Assembly: GCA_026393985.1 (NCBI GenBank)
Contig: JAPKZB010000079.1
Span: 62,001-126,000, forward strand
Length of the DNA: 64,000 nt
DNA from: Acidobacteriota bacterium
GTDB taxonomy: Bacteria; Acidobacteriota; Terriglobia; Bryobacterales; Bryobacteraceae
Reading direction: 5' to 3'
The translations under genes were made by a program, and so were the position numbers. The notes under the pieces were generated by a model. That model saw nothing but the letters and a program-made list of their open reading frames with translations, made no database searches and was not told the DNA's origin. Every line of letters begins with the position of its first letter. The stretch's first letter is position 1. Shown piece by piece: positions 1 through 8,642 of the stretch.

Positions 1-1
1 G

Positions 2-1621
2 GGCGGGGTGATTACGACGGTGGCGGGCAACGGCACGGCCGGGTTCAGCGGCGACGGGGGGGAGGCGATGAGCGCGCAGCTGTCCGGTCCGGCCGCGGTG
101 GCGCTCGATGGGGCGGGGAACCTCTATATCGCCGATGCCGAGAACCACCGGGTTCGCCGGGTCACTCCCGCCGGGACGGTGACGACAGTGGCGGGTTCGG
201 GGGGGATTCTGTTCAGCGGCGATGGTGGGGCGGCGACGGCGGCGACGCTGTACCGTCCGTCGGGGGTGGCGGTGGACGGGGTGGGCAATTTGTATATCGC
301 CGATACCTTCAACGACCGGATCCGGAGGGTAACGCCGGGCGGGGTGATTTCGACCGTAGCCGGAGGCGGCACCTCCCTGGCCGACGGGGTGGCGGCGACG
401 TCGGCGCGGCTGGTTCTGCCTTCGGCGGTGGTGGTGGACGGGAGCGGAGACCTGTTTGTAGCAGACTACTCGAACCGGGTCCGCCGGGTGAGTGGAGGAG
501 TGATCACGACCGTGGCCGGGTCAGGCGTCTACGGGACGGGGGGGGACGAAGGTAGCGCCGTGGCGGCTCAGTTGGCCGGTCCGAACGGTTTAGCGCTCGA
601 TAGTGGGGGTAATCTTTACGTGGCCGACGGCTCACGGATCCGGCGCTTCCGGCCCGGGGGAACGATTACGACCGTGGCGGGCACGCTGACTCCCGGGTCG
701 GCCGGCGACGGGGGGCCGGCCACGGCGGCCGGGCTGAACTTTCCGGCTGGTTTGGCGGTCGGGGCGGGTGGTCTCCTTATCGCCGACAGCGGGAACCATC
801 GGATCCGGGAGGTGAGCCCGGCCGGGGTGATCCGGACGGTGGCGGGCACCGGGGTGGCCGGTTTCTCGGGGGACGGCGGCGAACCGGCGGTGGGGGCGCT
901 GTATGACCCGCGTGGCGTGACCGTTGATAGCCTGGGCCGGGTGTTCACGGCCGATACCCGGAACCAGCGGGTGCGACGATTCACCGGGTCGACGCCGACG
1001 ACGTTTGTGACCGTGCCGTCCGGGCTGCAGTTGGTGGTGAACGGGGAGAGCCGGACCGCGCCGTTCAGTCTTGAACCCGCCGCCGGGACGGTGATTACGG
1101 TGACTGCGCCGGCCTCCCAGAGCGGGGCGGGCGTACAGGCGACCTTCGCCGGTTGGAGCGATGGGGGGGCGGCTTCACGGACGATCACGCTCAGCCCGAC
1201 GGGCGCCTCCTACACCGCCAACTACAATGTTCGAGTGCAGCTGACGCGGAGTGCGAGTCCGTCCGCCGGCGGGACGATTGTGGGCACGCCCGGTTCGGCG
1301 GACGACTACTATGCGCTTGGAACCAACGTCTCTCTGGTGGCGACGGCGGCACCCGGCTACGCATTCACCGGCTTTTCGGGCGCGCTCAGCGGCGGTGCGA
1401 ACCCGCAGGCGCTGGCCATGACCGGGGCGCGGGCCGTGACGGCGAACTTCACCTGCACCTTTCAACTGGCGGCGTCGAGCGCGAGTGTTCCTGCTACGGC
1501 CGGTTCGGGGACGGTGGCGGTGACGACAGGGGCGGGATGCTCAATTCCCGTTGTCCCCGATGTGGGCTGGTTGACCGGCACCGTGACGGGCAACACGGTG
1601 CAGGCTACCTATCAGCCTTAA
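2..1621 (+). CDS. NHL-repeat / InlB-type repeat / BACON secreted protein (5' partial)
   Basis: The reading frame is open to the window edge, so the N terminus is missing; the first start-like codon is a GTG at 8 inside a repeat. About six NHL-type propeller blades follow, each with a motif like TVAGxGxxGFSGDGG, then a P-G-(V/L)-A-(V/L)-D-x-x-G-N-L-Y-(I/V)-A-D turn and an RVRRV strand (residues ~1-330). After these come two InlB-like/Flg_new_2 β domains (~335-490) and a final segment starting CTFQL with a GCS...VGWLTG pattern, as in BACON domains (~480-537). The protein is probably extracellular, with the propeller serving in binding. Glycine-rich repeats with GGG runs dominate its codon use. 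The BACON-like end is short, so the C terminus may itself be truncated; decayed coding sequence follows directly. Confidence 0.85.
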   Translation, partial: GGVITTVAGNGTAGFSGDGGEAMSAQLSGPAAVALDGAGNLYIADAENHRVRRVTPAGTVTTVAGSGGILFSGDGGAATAATLYRPSGVAVDGVGNLYIADTFNDRIRRVTPGGVISTVAGGGTSLADGVAATSARLVLPSAVVVDGSGDLFVADYSNRVRRVSGGVITTVAGSGVYGTGGDEGSAVAAQLAGPNGLALDSGGNLYVADGSRIRRFRPGGTITTVAGTLTPGSAGDGGPATAAGLNFPAGLAVGAGGLLIADSGNHRIREVSPAGVIRTVAGTGVAGFSGDGGEPAVGALYDPRGVTVDSLGRVFTADTRNQRVRRFTGSTPTTFVTVPSGLQLVVNGESRTAPFSLEPAAGTVITVTAPASQSGAGVQATFAGWSDGGAASRTITLSPTGASYTANYNVRVQLTRSASPSAGGTIVGTPGSADDYYALGTNVSLVATAAPGYAFTGFSGALSGGANPQALAMTGARAVTANFTCTFQLAASSASVPATAGSGTVAVTTGAGCSIPVVPDVGWLTGTVTGNTVQATYQP

Positions 1622-2213
1622 AGTTTCAGCAAAGGAGAAGGTTTGAGATCAGGGTTTTTCACAGCCGTCGCCGTGGTGCCTTGGGGAAATCGAGTCCTTG
1701 CCAACGCTGCCCAAATTTGGCAGCTTAGTTGAGGAGAAGCCTTCCGCCACCACGAGCGACTCAACCGGACACGAGATATCTAGATTTAGACCCTCTGGCG
1801 GCGGGTTGGCAATTTCTCCGGACGAATCCTCAGAGGTCGCCTGGTCGTGGCCCCGCAACCTCCCCCCCACGCGCCGGGCCCACCCGAGCGGCGTCTTGCC
1901 GCCTATCTGCATGGTCTGGTGCAAGCGGCAGGACACCGAGACCGGTATCAGCACTTCACCAGCTCCCACATCAGCTTCCTTTTGCCCGGAGAGCGCAAAA
2001 GAGGGGAACCCAGGGCCACCCGTCTTGATCCAAACCCCGCGCCTATCCAGCGGCGAGTTCGGCAACTTTCGCAACGGCGGCAGCGCCGGAAACCGGGGCG
2101 AGGGACGGTGATTTGTGTCGAAGGCAACCATCTGCGGCAAACCGGGCGGCTACTGGCGGAGCCGTTCACGACGGGTGAGCCTGTTGTGAAGTCTGTCGGA
2201 AACCAACGTTAGT
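1622..2213. other. Gap with no intact gene; possible decayed coding sequence
   Basis: No frame here reads as a recognisable protein. A short TTG frame from 1641 (an AAGGAG sits at about 1631) starts MRSGFFTAVAVV, like the beginning of a signal peptide, but stops at about 1732. Other frames carry protein-like scraps, such as a stretch near 2120 reading EGNHLRQTGRLLAEPF that stops at 2212. With the recognisable remnant immediately downstream, this looks like gene debris rather than regulatory spacer. The parent genes cannot be identified by eye. Confidence 0.4.
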
Positions 2214-2577
2214 TCGGGCAGACGATCGGCGCGGCGTTGGTTCCCGAAGCGGCCGCCAGCTTCTCCCGGACCAATCAGCTCTCTTCGCCCACGGCCACCA
2301 CGGCGACGCAAACGCTGACGGCCACTTTTCAGGGCTCTGCTGATGAACTCGGCCGAGCGATTGGACTCAGCGGGTCGCATACGATCGAAAACAGCTACTG
2401 CCGGATCAGCGCGCAGGGTCGGGTGCCGTCAAATCCGGCAATCCGTTGTCGCTTGGCCTCCGCTACACCGTCCAGCCGGCCTTTGCCGGTCCGCGCGGCA
2501 TTTGGGGCGCGGCGCAGAAGATCGCGGTGCAAACCAGCCCCTGGGCAGTCCTCCGCGCGTGGCTGGCGCCGCGGTAG
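2214..2577 (+). pseudogene. Decayed acidobacterial extracellular-protein C-terminal domain
   Basis: Read in two frames joined near 2414-2420, the DNA gives TQTLTATFQ, then NSYCRISAQ, then (one base back) GSGAVKSGNPLSLGLRY and PAFAGPRGIWGAA, stopping at 2575-2577. The order of a xQTFTATF strand, NSQC-like cysteine, SGNxLxLxLxxTF and AFAGxxxIYxYA matches a domain I know to be common at the ends of secreted Solibacter-type proteins. A frame-breaking indel plus an in-frame stop at 2210-2212 just upstream mark it as a remnant. The similarity is recalled from family patterns; no alignment was made. Confidence 0.5.
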
Positions 2578-2596
2578 GCGACAATAGACCTTGGTG

Positions 2597-2902
2597 ATGA
2601 CGCGATTTGACGATCGATCTGTGCTGCTCCAGCAGGCCTGGCTGGGCGATGCCGTACTGGCGCTTTATGTCCGGGAGAAGATTCTTCGCGACGATGGCGT
2701 CCTCGACGGCGATAAGTACACGCGGATGACTTCCAACCAGTTCTTGAGCGCCTGGGGCGAGCCGACCGCGGTGGAGGCCGAGATCGGCCGACTCTACCAG
2801 CAGGGAGGGCTGCCGGCCGCTTTTGCGTTAATCGAGACGCGGCTTGTGCCGGTCTTTGCGCGGCAGGAGCAGAACCGGCGGAAACGGCTGGGGCTTACTT
2901 GA
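2597..2902 (+). CDS. Small RNase III-domain protein (Mini-III-like)
   Basis: A 101-residue protein with LLQQAWLGDAVLALYVREKIL near its N terminus. This resembles the ALAYLGDAVYELYVRE helix that carries the catalytic Asp in Mini-ribonuclease III. The rest is helical and ends in a basic tail (RRKRLGL), which suits RNA binding. Bacillus Mini-III matures 23S rRNA, but this copy is shorter than the usual ~130 residues, so the activity is inferred. Start choice is open: TTG 2591, GTG 2594 and ATG 2597 lie in frame, and a GACAAT hexamer at 2580-2585 may be the -10. Its stop overlaps the convergent peptidase gene by 8 bases. Confidence 0.55.
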   Translation: MTRFDDRSVLLQQAWLGDAVLALYVREKILRDDGVLDGDKYTRMTSNQFLSAWGEPTAVEAEIGRLYQQGGLPAAFALIETRLVPVFARQEQNRRKRLGLT

Positions 2903-4244
2903 CGAGATGGTAACGCTCCTGCCGCGGAAGTACCCACTGCATCCTGCCCTCCGGCGTCAGCCACGCCTCCTCTTCCATGCCGACAAACAACTCCTGCCCG
3001 CCCCATTCCGGCACCGGGGTCCGGGCCGAGAGCTCGATTGAAAACCAGGTGCCGCTCTTGAGCGGGACATCGCCACGGCCCGGGACGCCCTGCTGGCGGT
3101 CCCACAGGCCGATAAGCGGTCCGGCGCCGTGGCCGTGGTCGCCGATCGGGTGGGAGTAGACGGTCCCGCGGATGCCTTCGTCGAGCACTTGCGCCAGGGT
3201 TTCGGCCAGCACCTCGTTGCCCGACCGGCCGGGCTTCATCCGTTCGAGCAGCAGATCCTGCATGCGCTTGGCCTTTTCGAGCGCCCGGCGGATGCCGGCG
3301 GGCGGCTCGGTTTCGCCTTCGCCGAGCACGTAGCCCATGTGCTGGGTGTCGGTATTCAGGCGGAGGCCCTCGAGACCGAAATCGACGTGGAGGACATCGC
3401 CACGCTCAATGACCACGGGGCCGTCTTCGGAGAGGAAACTGGCCGCCGTCGCGGTTTTGGCCTGGCGCTGGACGCGGATCGAGGGCTGGAACCAGGTGCC
3501 CAGGCTGCGGTCGGCCACCTGCTGGCGGAGCCACCAGACCACGTCCTGGTTGGTGGTGCGGCCGGGACGGATGACTTCGGCCGAAAACGCCCGGCCGATC
3601 AGTTCGTGGGCCATCGTCATGAGCTTCCGGTAGAAGGGCATCATCTCCGGCAGCCGGGCCTCGACATAGTCGAGGGCGAGCAGTTCGCTGCGCCGGAAAC
3701 GCTTGGTGATGTCCGGGCCAAGATACTCAAGCATCTGTTCGTACTCGCCGGCGGTGAGGCCATCGGCAAAGGCGTGCGTGCGGGAGATGTTGATGCCGAT
3801 GGTGCGGGGCTGGCGGTGTTCAATCACCTTCTTAAGCAGCAGCCACTGGCCTTCGCCCCACAGCTCGCGGACGGAGTTGCCCGGCGCCGGGCTGGGTTCC
3901 CGGTACACCTCATAGAGGCCCCCGTTGGAGCCTCCGCCGAGGGCGAGGCGTTCGACGCCCCGCTCCGGGCCGCGGTCAAAGAAGACGTAAATGGTGCGGC
4001 GGCGGGCGGCGAACATTGTGGGTGAGACGAGGGAGTGGAACACCGGGTCCTCGTTGTACTCCCGCGAGACGACGAGCCACATGTCGATGCCGTACTGGCG
4101 CAGTAGCGGAGGCAGCGTGCGCTCGAGCCGTAGTTTCAGCCATTCCTGCTGAATGGCCGCCTGTTCCCGGACCGGAGGCAGTGGAGAGGGGGGCTGTCCC
4201 GCGGCGCCGGAAAAGAAAATGAGGAGCAGGCACACGATGCGCAT
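2895..4244 (-). CDS. Secreted M24 family metallopeptidase (Xaa-Pro aminopeptidase-like)
   Basis: The 449-residue protein begins with a signal peptide (MRIVCLLLIFFSGAAG). The second half has the pita-bread M24 fold with the metal ligands in family order: HVDFG, NTDTQHMGYV, SHPIGDHGHGAG, FSIELSA and GGQELF. It is expected to bind two divalent metals and cleave N-terminal Xaa-Pro bonds of peptides outside the cytoplasm. The N-terminal half is the usual creatinase-like domain. It lies 29 bases downstream of the regulator gene on the same strand, but no functional link is apparent. The 3' end overlaps the RNase III-like gene. Confidence 0.85.
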   Translation of the reverse strand: MRIVCLLLIFFSGAAGQPPSPLPPVREQAAIQQEWLKLRLERTLPPLLRQYGIDMWLVVSREYNEDPVFHSLVSPTMFAARRRTIYVFFDRGPERGVERLALGGGSNGGLYEVYREPSPAPGNSVRELWGEGQWLLLKKVIEHRQPRTIGINISRTHAFADGLTAGEYEQMLEYLGPDITKRFRRSELLALDYVEARLPEMMPFYRKLMTMAHELIGRAFSAEVIRPGRTTNQDVVWWLRQQVADRSLGTWFQPSIRVQRQAKTATAASFLSEDGPVVIERGDVLHVDFGLEGLRLNTDTQHMGYVLGEGETEPPAGIRRALEKAKRMQDLLLERMKPGRSGNEVLAETLAQVLDEGIRGTVYSHPIGDHGHGAGPLIGLWDRQQGVPGRGDVPLKSGTWFSIELSARTPVPEWGGQELFVGMEEEAWLTPEGRMQWVLPRQERYHLVK

Positions 4245-4273
4245 GCTCCCCAGGATAAACGATCGCGGCGGAA

Positions 4274-5017
4274 TTAGCCCTGCAGATGCAGGCCCTTGTG
4301 AATGGCGTAGAGCGCCAGTTCGAGGCGGTCCGACACGCCGAGTTTGTCAAAGATGTTGTGCAGATGGTTCTTGACGGTCTGCTCGCTGATGAACATCTTC
4401 TCGGCCATTTCCTTGTTCTTATAACCCTGCGCCACCAGGGCCACAATCTCGCGTTCGCGCGTGCTGAGCGGCGAGCGCTCGCGCTGCTTACCGCCGCCAC
4501 CGCCGCCCTGAGCCGCGAGCTCCGAGCCGGGAGAGGCAAACTGCCGCATCACGGCCGCCGTGGTGTGTGAATCAAGCCAGATTTCGCCCGAGTAGACCTT
4601 CCGGATGCTCTTCACAATCAGGTCCGGAGCGGTCTGTTTCAACACGATGCCCGAGCAGCCGAGCTTCATCGCCTGGACGAACTCGTTTTTGTCCTCCGAC
4701 GCCGTGAGGACAATGACCCGCGTCCGGCGATTCGTCTGCTGGATAGTCTGGAGCGCCTGCAGGCCATCCAGGTTGGGCATCCGCAGGTCTAACAGCAGGA
4801 CATCGGGATCGGTCTGCTGGACCAGTTCGATGACAGCCCGACCATCGCCCGCTTCGCCGGTTACTTCCACATCCGATTCTAATGCTAAGAGCTTTTTTAA
4901 CCCATCCCGAACAATCGGATGATCGTCGGCTATTGCGACGCGAATCATCTTTACTTTCGGGATCTCCCGCTCTAGAAGGGTATCAGTTGGTTCCATGGTC
5001 AGGGTGCCGCTTAGCAT
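4274..5017 (-). CDS. NarL/LuxR-family response regulator
   Basis: The receiver domain (MIRVAIADDHPIVRDGL; phospho-acceptor Asp in DVLLLDLRMPNLDG; Thr in VIVLTAS; Lys in IVLKQT) is followed by a Gly-rich linker and a C-terminal LuxR helix-turn-helix (LSTREREIVALVAQGYKNKEMAEKM, VKNHLHNIFDKLGV). It should be a DNA-binding regulator driven by a histidine kinase that is not in the window. Three ATG starts are possible: 5017, 4996 and 4948; the last gives the classical MIRVAIADDHP start. The six-glycine run in the linker is unusual. Upstream lies 250 bp of relatively AT-rich spacer, suggesting real regulation there. Confidence 0.9.
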   Translation of the reverse strand: MLSGTLTMEPTDTLLEREIPKVKMIRVAIADDHPIVRDGLKKLLALESDVEVTGEAGDGRAVIELVQQTDPDVLLLDLRMPNLDGLQALQTIQQTNRRTRVIVLTASEDKNEFVQAMKLGCSGIVLKQTAPDLIVKSIRKVYSGEIWLDSHTTAAVMRQFASPGSELAAQGGGGGGKQRERSPLSTREREIVALVAQGYKNKEMAEKMFISEQTVKNHLHNIFDKLGVSDRLELALYAIHKGLHLQG

Positions 5018-5198
5018 CTCTCGTAGTAGCCTCGACTCGATAGTAACGGGAGAATAGTACGAGGGTCAATTCAGGTCCTTCGGAAGCTGACGGCATTAAA
5101 ACACCTTAGGAACCCTTCGTAACTTACCTACTACCTTAAGGCTTATCGCTGATCGACTCCCTGCCAAGCCCGGTAAGGCTGTCAGGAAAGGCCGGAAG

Positions 5199-5273
5199 AT
5201 GCACAACTCGGATGACTTTATGGTACCAGATACCAGCCAAGCCGTCAGCGCCGCTAAACCATTGCAGCGCTAA
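5199..5273 (+). other. Candidate 24-codon small ORF in the regulator upstream region
   Basis: In the 252-bp spacer 5018-5269 an ATG at 5199 follows a purine-rich GGAAAGGCCGGAAG and reads MHNSDDFMVPDTSQAVSAAKPLQR before TAA. It ends inside the convergent gene at 5270. Nothing recognisable; such a frame could arise by chance. The rest of the spacer shows no clear riboswitch or terminator. Confidence 0.15.
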
Positions 5274-5857
5274 AGGTTTTTGATCGCTTCAGCGAGTTTC
5301 CCGGCGAAGTTTTCCCCCGACTCCGACCACAGCGAGCGCCGTTCGACGGCCAGGGACTCGTCTAGGTAGCTGACCAGGCGGAGTAGTCCGCGCAGGTTGG
5401 ACCGGGTGTAGTAGGCGCTCGCCGGGTCATCGGGCCAAGGGATGTAGTGGGAGTCGAGACCGCAATCGATCCGGAGATGCTCGGGGGGCGAGTTAGTGTC
5501 CGTGAGCGGGGTATCGGAAAACTCCGGGCCGTAACAGGAGAGGGTAACTCGGGCGGGCCGCAGCTCCCAATCTTTGCGGAACTGCCAGAGGCCCCACCAA
5601 GTTTCGAGCACATAGGCGCAGTCGGCGTGCAGGAACTCGTTGGCGCAGGTGAGGACGGCGTGCGGGTCGAGGGGATCGGCGAAGGACCGTTCGAGCAGAG
5701 GCGGTTCGCTGGCCGAGATGGCTTCAATGCGAAGCACGCTGTGGGCGGGGTTCTGCGGGGCGTAGGGGAACTTCTCGAGCATCTTTCCATAGGAGCGGAG
5801 CATGGAGAGGGCGGAGAAGTTCCTGAGCCAGTACGATAAATAAAGAGAATCGGCCAT
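5270..5857 (-). CDS. Conserved-looking hypothetical protein
   Basis: A 195-residue cytoplasmic-looking protein with no signal peptide, rich in aromatic residues (LETWWGLWQFRKDWELRPARV). I recognise no family. The middle has alternating β-type segments with EFSDTPLTD and LRIDCGLDSHYIPWP, and the C-terminal third is helical (GLLRLVSYLDESLAVERRS). The composition is normal coding for this genome. It is transcribed away from cox subunit III, with 40 bp between starts. A GATGAT hexamer on the minus strand (5865-5870) lies 7 bases before its ATG, like the other leaderless-type starts here. Confidence 0.65.
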   Translation of the reverse strand: MADSLYLSYWLRNFSALSMLRSYGKMLEKFPYAPQNPAHSVLRIEAISASEPPLLERSFADPLDPHAVLTCANEFLHADCAYVLETWWGLWQFRKDWELRPARVTLSCYGPEFSDTPLTDTNSPPEHLRIDCGLDSHYIPWPDDPASAYYTRSNLRGLLRLVSYLDESLAVERRSLWSESGENFAGKLAEAIKNL

Positions 5858-5897
5858 TGCTTAGATCATCATAAATGGTAAGGGAGAGCGTGAAACA

Positions 5898-6500
5898 ATG
5901 ACGAATTCCGAGGTTAGCCCGATGGGCCCGGCGCCGGTGGCGGCCGGGATGAGTTTGGGCACGATGGGGATGGTGCTCACGCTCGTCTCGATCGCCTGCT
6001 TTTTCGCTGCCTTGGTGATTGCGTACGCCTTCATTCTGCCGGACAAGCCGGCGCGGGCCGCGGTGGCGATTCCCTGGGTCTTCTGGTTTTCGACCGTTCT
6101 GATGTTGACGAGCAGCGGGACGCTGCAGTGGGCGCGCCGGTCGCTGCGGCGCGCGCAATTGCGCACCTACCGGCAACGGCTGCTCGTGACGATCGTCGCC
6201 GGCTACCTGTTTCTGGCCTCGCAGGTGGCCGGGGGGTGGCTGCTGTTGGCGAGCGGCGTGGGCATTGCGGGCAATCCGCAGGGGAATATGGTTTACGTCT
6301 TCAGCTTCATCCACGGGGTGCACCTGATTGGCGGCCTGGGCGGGATGCACTGGCTCTATAGGCGGTCGCGTCGTATCGAAGATGGCGAGGAGCAGCCGCT
6401 CCGGCGTCACCGGATGGAGGCGCGGCTGACGGGGATGTACTGGCACTTCATGGGGGTGCTCTGGATCGGGCTGTTTGCATTTTTGTTGACCTGGAACTGA
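5898..6500 (+). CDS. Cytochrome c oxidase subunit III (heme-copper oxidase)
   Basis: The 200-residue membrane protein has five predicted helices (about residues 25-48, 57-75, 98-120, 130-150 and 178-198). Family marks are FSFIHGVHLIGGLGG and a final YWHFMGVLWIGLFAFLL helix, as in short subunit III/CyoC-like proteins. It would stabilise a terminal oxidase in the inner membrane. Subunits I and II, haem-A synthase and cytochrome c genes are all absent from the window, so it is a detached copy. An AAGGGAG at 5879-5885 lies 12 bases before the ATG. The downstream hydrolase starts 14 bases after its stop but has its own -10-like box. Confidence 0.8.
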   Translation: MTNSEVSPMGPAPVAAGMSLGTMGMVLTLVSIACFFAALVIAYAFILPDKPARAAVAIPWVFWFSTVLMLTSSGTLQWARRSLRRAQLRTYRQRLLVTIVAGYLFLASQVAGGWLLLASGVGIAGNPQGNMVYVFSFIHGVHLIGGLGGMHWLYRRSRRIEDGEEQPLRRHRMEARLTGMYWHFMGVLWIGLFAFLLTWN

Positions 6501-6506
6501 TACAAT
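6501..6506 (+). promoter_or_regulatory. -10-like box TACAAT before the serine hydrolase
   Basis: TACAAT ends 8 bases before the ATG at 6515, just after the cox stop codon. Transcription would begin at or within a base or two of the start codon. No good -35 was found at normal spacing. Confidence 0.4.
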
Positions 6507-6514
6507 CACCCGGC

Positions 6515-7669
6515 ATGCGAGTACTCTTGGCAGGTTTATTGGGCGCGGCGCTCGGGGCGCTGCCGCTGTGGGCGCAGAACGGGATCGACATGGGGCGCCT
6601 TGAGAGAATTCCCGGCCGGATGCAGGAGTTTGTGGCAGCGGGCAAGGTGGCCGGGGTGGTGACGCTCGTCGGCCGGGCGAGCGGCGTGGTGGACCTCAAG
6701 GCGACCGGCTATTTCGACCTGGAAACGAAGGCGCCGCTGCGGACCGATCACATCTTCCAGATTCATTCGATGACCAAGCCCATGGTCGCCCTGGGCATTC
6801 TGATGCTGGCCGAAGAGGGCAAGCTGTCGATCGCGGACCCGGTGGAGAAGCACCTGCCCGAGTTTCGTTCGCTCGCCGACAAGATTACGCTGCAGCAGTT
6901 GATGACCCACACGGCGGGGATGCCGTTGAATCCGCCGCCCGGCATCGGGGAGTTGCACGGGTCGTTGCACAAGCCGCTGGCCGACGTGGCGCTTGTCTAT
7001 TCGCAGACGCCGGTGGCCTTCCGGCCGGGCAGCAAGTGGCAGTACAGTAACGCCGGCATCGCCGTGCTGGCCCGGGTGCTTGAGGTGCATTCAGGGATAC
7101 CCTTCGAGCAGTTTCTCACCAAGCGGATCTTTGAGCCGCTCGGCATGAAGGACTCCTATATATTCCCACCGAAGGAGAAATGGGGGCGGATGCCGACGGC
7201 CTATATCCTGCGGGACGGCGTGCCGGTGAAATACACCAGCGACCCGCTCGGCGAGGGCGCCATGAAATACCGCGCCGGGGCCAAGTACTCGCTGCCGGAG
7301 GGCGGCGTCTATTCGACGGCGAGCGATCTGTTTCTGCTCTACCAGACGCTGCTGCGGGACGGGAAGGCCGCCAACGGCTTCCGGCTGCTCTCGCCGGCTT
7401 CGGTGCGGCTGATGCGGATGGTGCACACGGGCGAACTGGCCACCAACGGGCCGGGGATGGGCTGGGGGCTGGGCGCCTACGTGGTCCGGCCGGGTTTTTC
7501 GCCGATGGGGATGAGCCCGGGCACCTACGGCCACGGCGGGCGGTACGGGACGTTCTACTTCATCGATCCGGTCAAGGACCTGATCGGGGTGTTTATGATT
7601 CACCGCGAAGGCGGCAGCGACGAGCGCACGGCCTTCGTGCAGATGGCTTATTCGGCGCTAGTCGAGTAG
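6515..7669 (+). CDS. Secreted serine hydrolase, class C beta-lactamase fold
   Basis: A 384-residue protein with a signal peptide ([20 protein letters not shown]). It has the SxxK nucleophile motif (SMTK, Ser85/Lys88), the second motif YSN (Tyr177-Asn179) and a late HGG (GHGGRYGTF) in place of KTG. This pattern is typical of esterase/DD-peptidase-like members rather than true resistance enzymes, so the substrate is unknown. Its last 12 bases overlap the convergent hemB gene. There is no Shine-Dalgarno site before the ATG; the -10-like box at 6501 suggests a leaderless message. Confidence 0.88.
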   Translation: MRVLLAGLLGAALGALPLWAQNGIDMGRLERIPGRMQEFVAAGKVAGVVTLVGRASGVVDLKATGYFDLETKAPLRTDHIFQIHSMTKPMVALGILMLAEEGKLSIADPVEKHLPEFRSLADKITLQQLMTHTAGMPLNPPPGIGELHGSLHKPLADVALVYSQTPVAFRPGSKWQYSNAGIAVLARVLEVHSGIPFEQFLTKRIFEPLGMKDSYIFPPKEKWGRMPTAYILRDGVPVKYTSDPLGEGAMKYRAGAKYSLPEGGVYSTASDLFLLYQTLLRDGKAANGFRLLSPASVRLMRMVHTGELATNGPGMGWGLGAYVVRPGFSPMGMSPGTYGHGGRYGTFYFIDPVKDLIGVFMIHREGGSDERTAFVQMAYSALVE

Positions 7670-8629
7670 CCGCGCGGCGTCCTTGGCAAAGTAGGTGAGG
7701 ATGATGCCGGCGCCGGCGCGTTTAATGGCGGTAAGCGACTCCATCATCATGCGGTCGCCGTCGACCCAGCCGAGGCGGGCGGCGGCGACAATCTGGCTGA
7801 ACTCGCCCGAGACCTGGTAGGCGGCCAGCGGAACGTCGAAGCGGTCGCTGGCCTGGCGGATGATGTCGAGGTAGGCGAGCGCGGGTTTAACCATCAGGAT
7901 ATCGGCGCCCTCCTCAAGGTCGAGGGCCATCTCCCGCATCGCTTCGCGGGCGTTGGCGGGATCCATCTGGTAGGTGCGGCGATCGCCGAACTGGGGGGCG
8001 GATTCGGCGGCTTCGCGGAAGGGGCCATAGTAGCTCGAAGCGAACTTGGCGGCGTAGGCCATGATGGGCAGATCGGGGAAGCCCGCCTGGTCGAGCGCAC
8101 GGCGGATGGCGGCCACGCGGCCGTCCATCATGTCTGACGGCGCGATGATGTCGGCGCCGGCGCGGGCGTGCGAGACAGCCGAAGCGGCCAGCCACTCGAG
8201 GGTATTGTCGTTGTCCACGTCGCCGTCGACGATCTTGCCGCAGTGGCCATGCGAGGTGTACTCGCAGTTGCAGACATCGGTGACGACCAGCAGGCCGGGG
8301 ACCTCGCGCTTAATGGCGCGCGCGGCCCGCTGCACGATGCCCTCGTCGTCGTAGGCGCCCGTGGCGGTTTCGTCCTTGTGTCGGGGGATACCAAACAGAA
8401 TGACGCCGCCGATGCCGAGGGAGTGGATCAGCGCGCACTCGCGGACGGTCTCATCGATCGACATCTGAAAGTTCCCGGGCATGGCGCCGATCTCTTTGCG
8501 GATGCCCTCGCCTTCGACGATGAAGAGCGGAAAGATGAAGTTGGACGGCTGCAGGTGGGTTTCGCGGACGAGCGAACGGATAGCCGGGGTGCGGCGAAGA
8601 CGCCGGGGGCGATGGATCGGGAAGGGCAT
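7658..8629 (-). CDS. hemB: Porphobilinogen synthase (delta-aminolevulinic acid dehydratase)
   Basis: A 323-residue enzyme that condenses two 5-aminolevulinate molecules to porphobilinogen in tetrapyrrole synthesis. Zinc-type ligands are Cys120, Cys122 and Cys130 ([13 protein letters not shown]), and the two active-site lysines are Lys195 ([14 protein letters not shown]) and Lys248 ([11 protein letters not shown]). Length and the N-terminal arm ([24 protein letters not shown]) are standard. The gene stands alone, with no other hem gene nearby. Its promoter must overlap the end of the upstream secreted-repeat gene, because TAAAAT at 8637-8642 includes that gene's stop codon. Confidence 0.97.
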   Translation of the reverse strand: MPFPIHRPRRLRRTPAIRSLVRETHLQPSNFIFPLFIVEGEGIRKEIGAMPGNFQMSIDETVRECALIHSLGIGGVILFGIPRHKDETATGAYDDEGIVQRAARAIKREVPGLLVVTDVCNCEYTSHGHCGKIVDGDVDNDNTLEWLAASAVSHARAGADIIAPSDMMDGRVAAIRRALDQAGFPDLPIMAYAAKFASSYYGPFREAAESAPQFGDRRTYQMDPANAREAMREMALDLEEGADILMVKPALAYLDIIRQASDRFDVPLAAYQVSGEFSQIVAAARLGWVDGDRMMMESLTAIKRAGAGIILTYFAKDAARLLD

Positions 8630-8636
8630 AGGCCCT

Positions 8637-8642
8637 ATTTTA
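8637..8642 (-). promoter_or_regulatory. -10-like box TAAAAT before hemB
   Basis: Read on the minus strand, TAAAAT ends 7 bases before the hemB ATG (8629), overlapping the TAA of the upstream gene at 8640-8642. The message would be leaderless or nearly so. Confidence 0.45.

Noticed and set aside
6515-7669. Antibiotic-resistance beta-lactamase
   Set aside because: HGG replaces KTG and the motif pattern fits esterase/DD-peptidase-like relatives; there is no resistance context.
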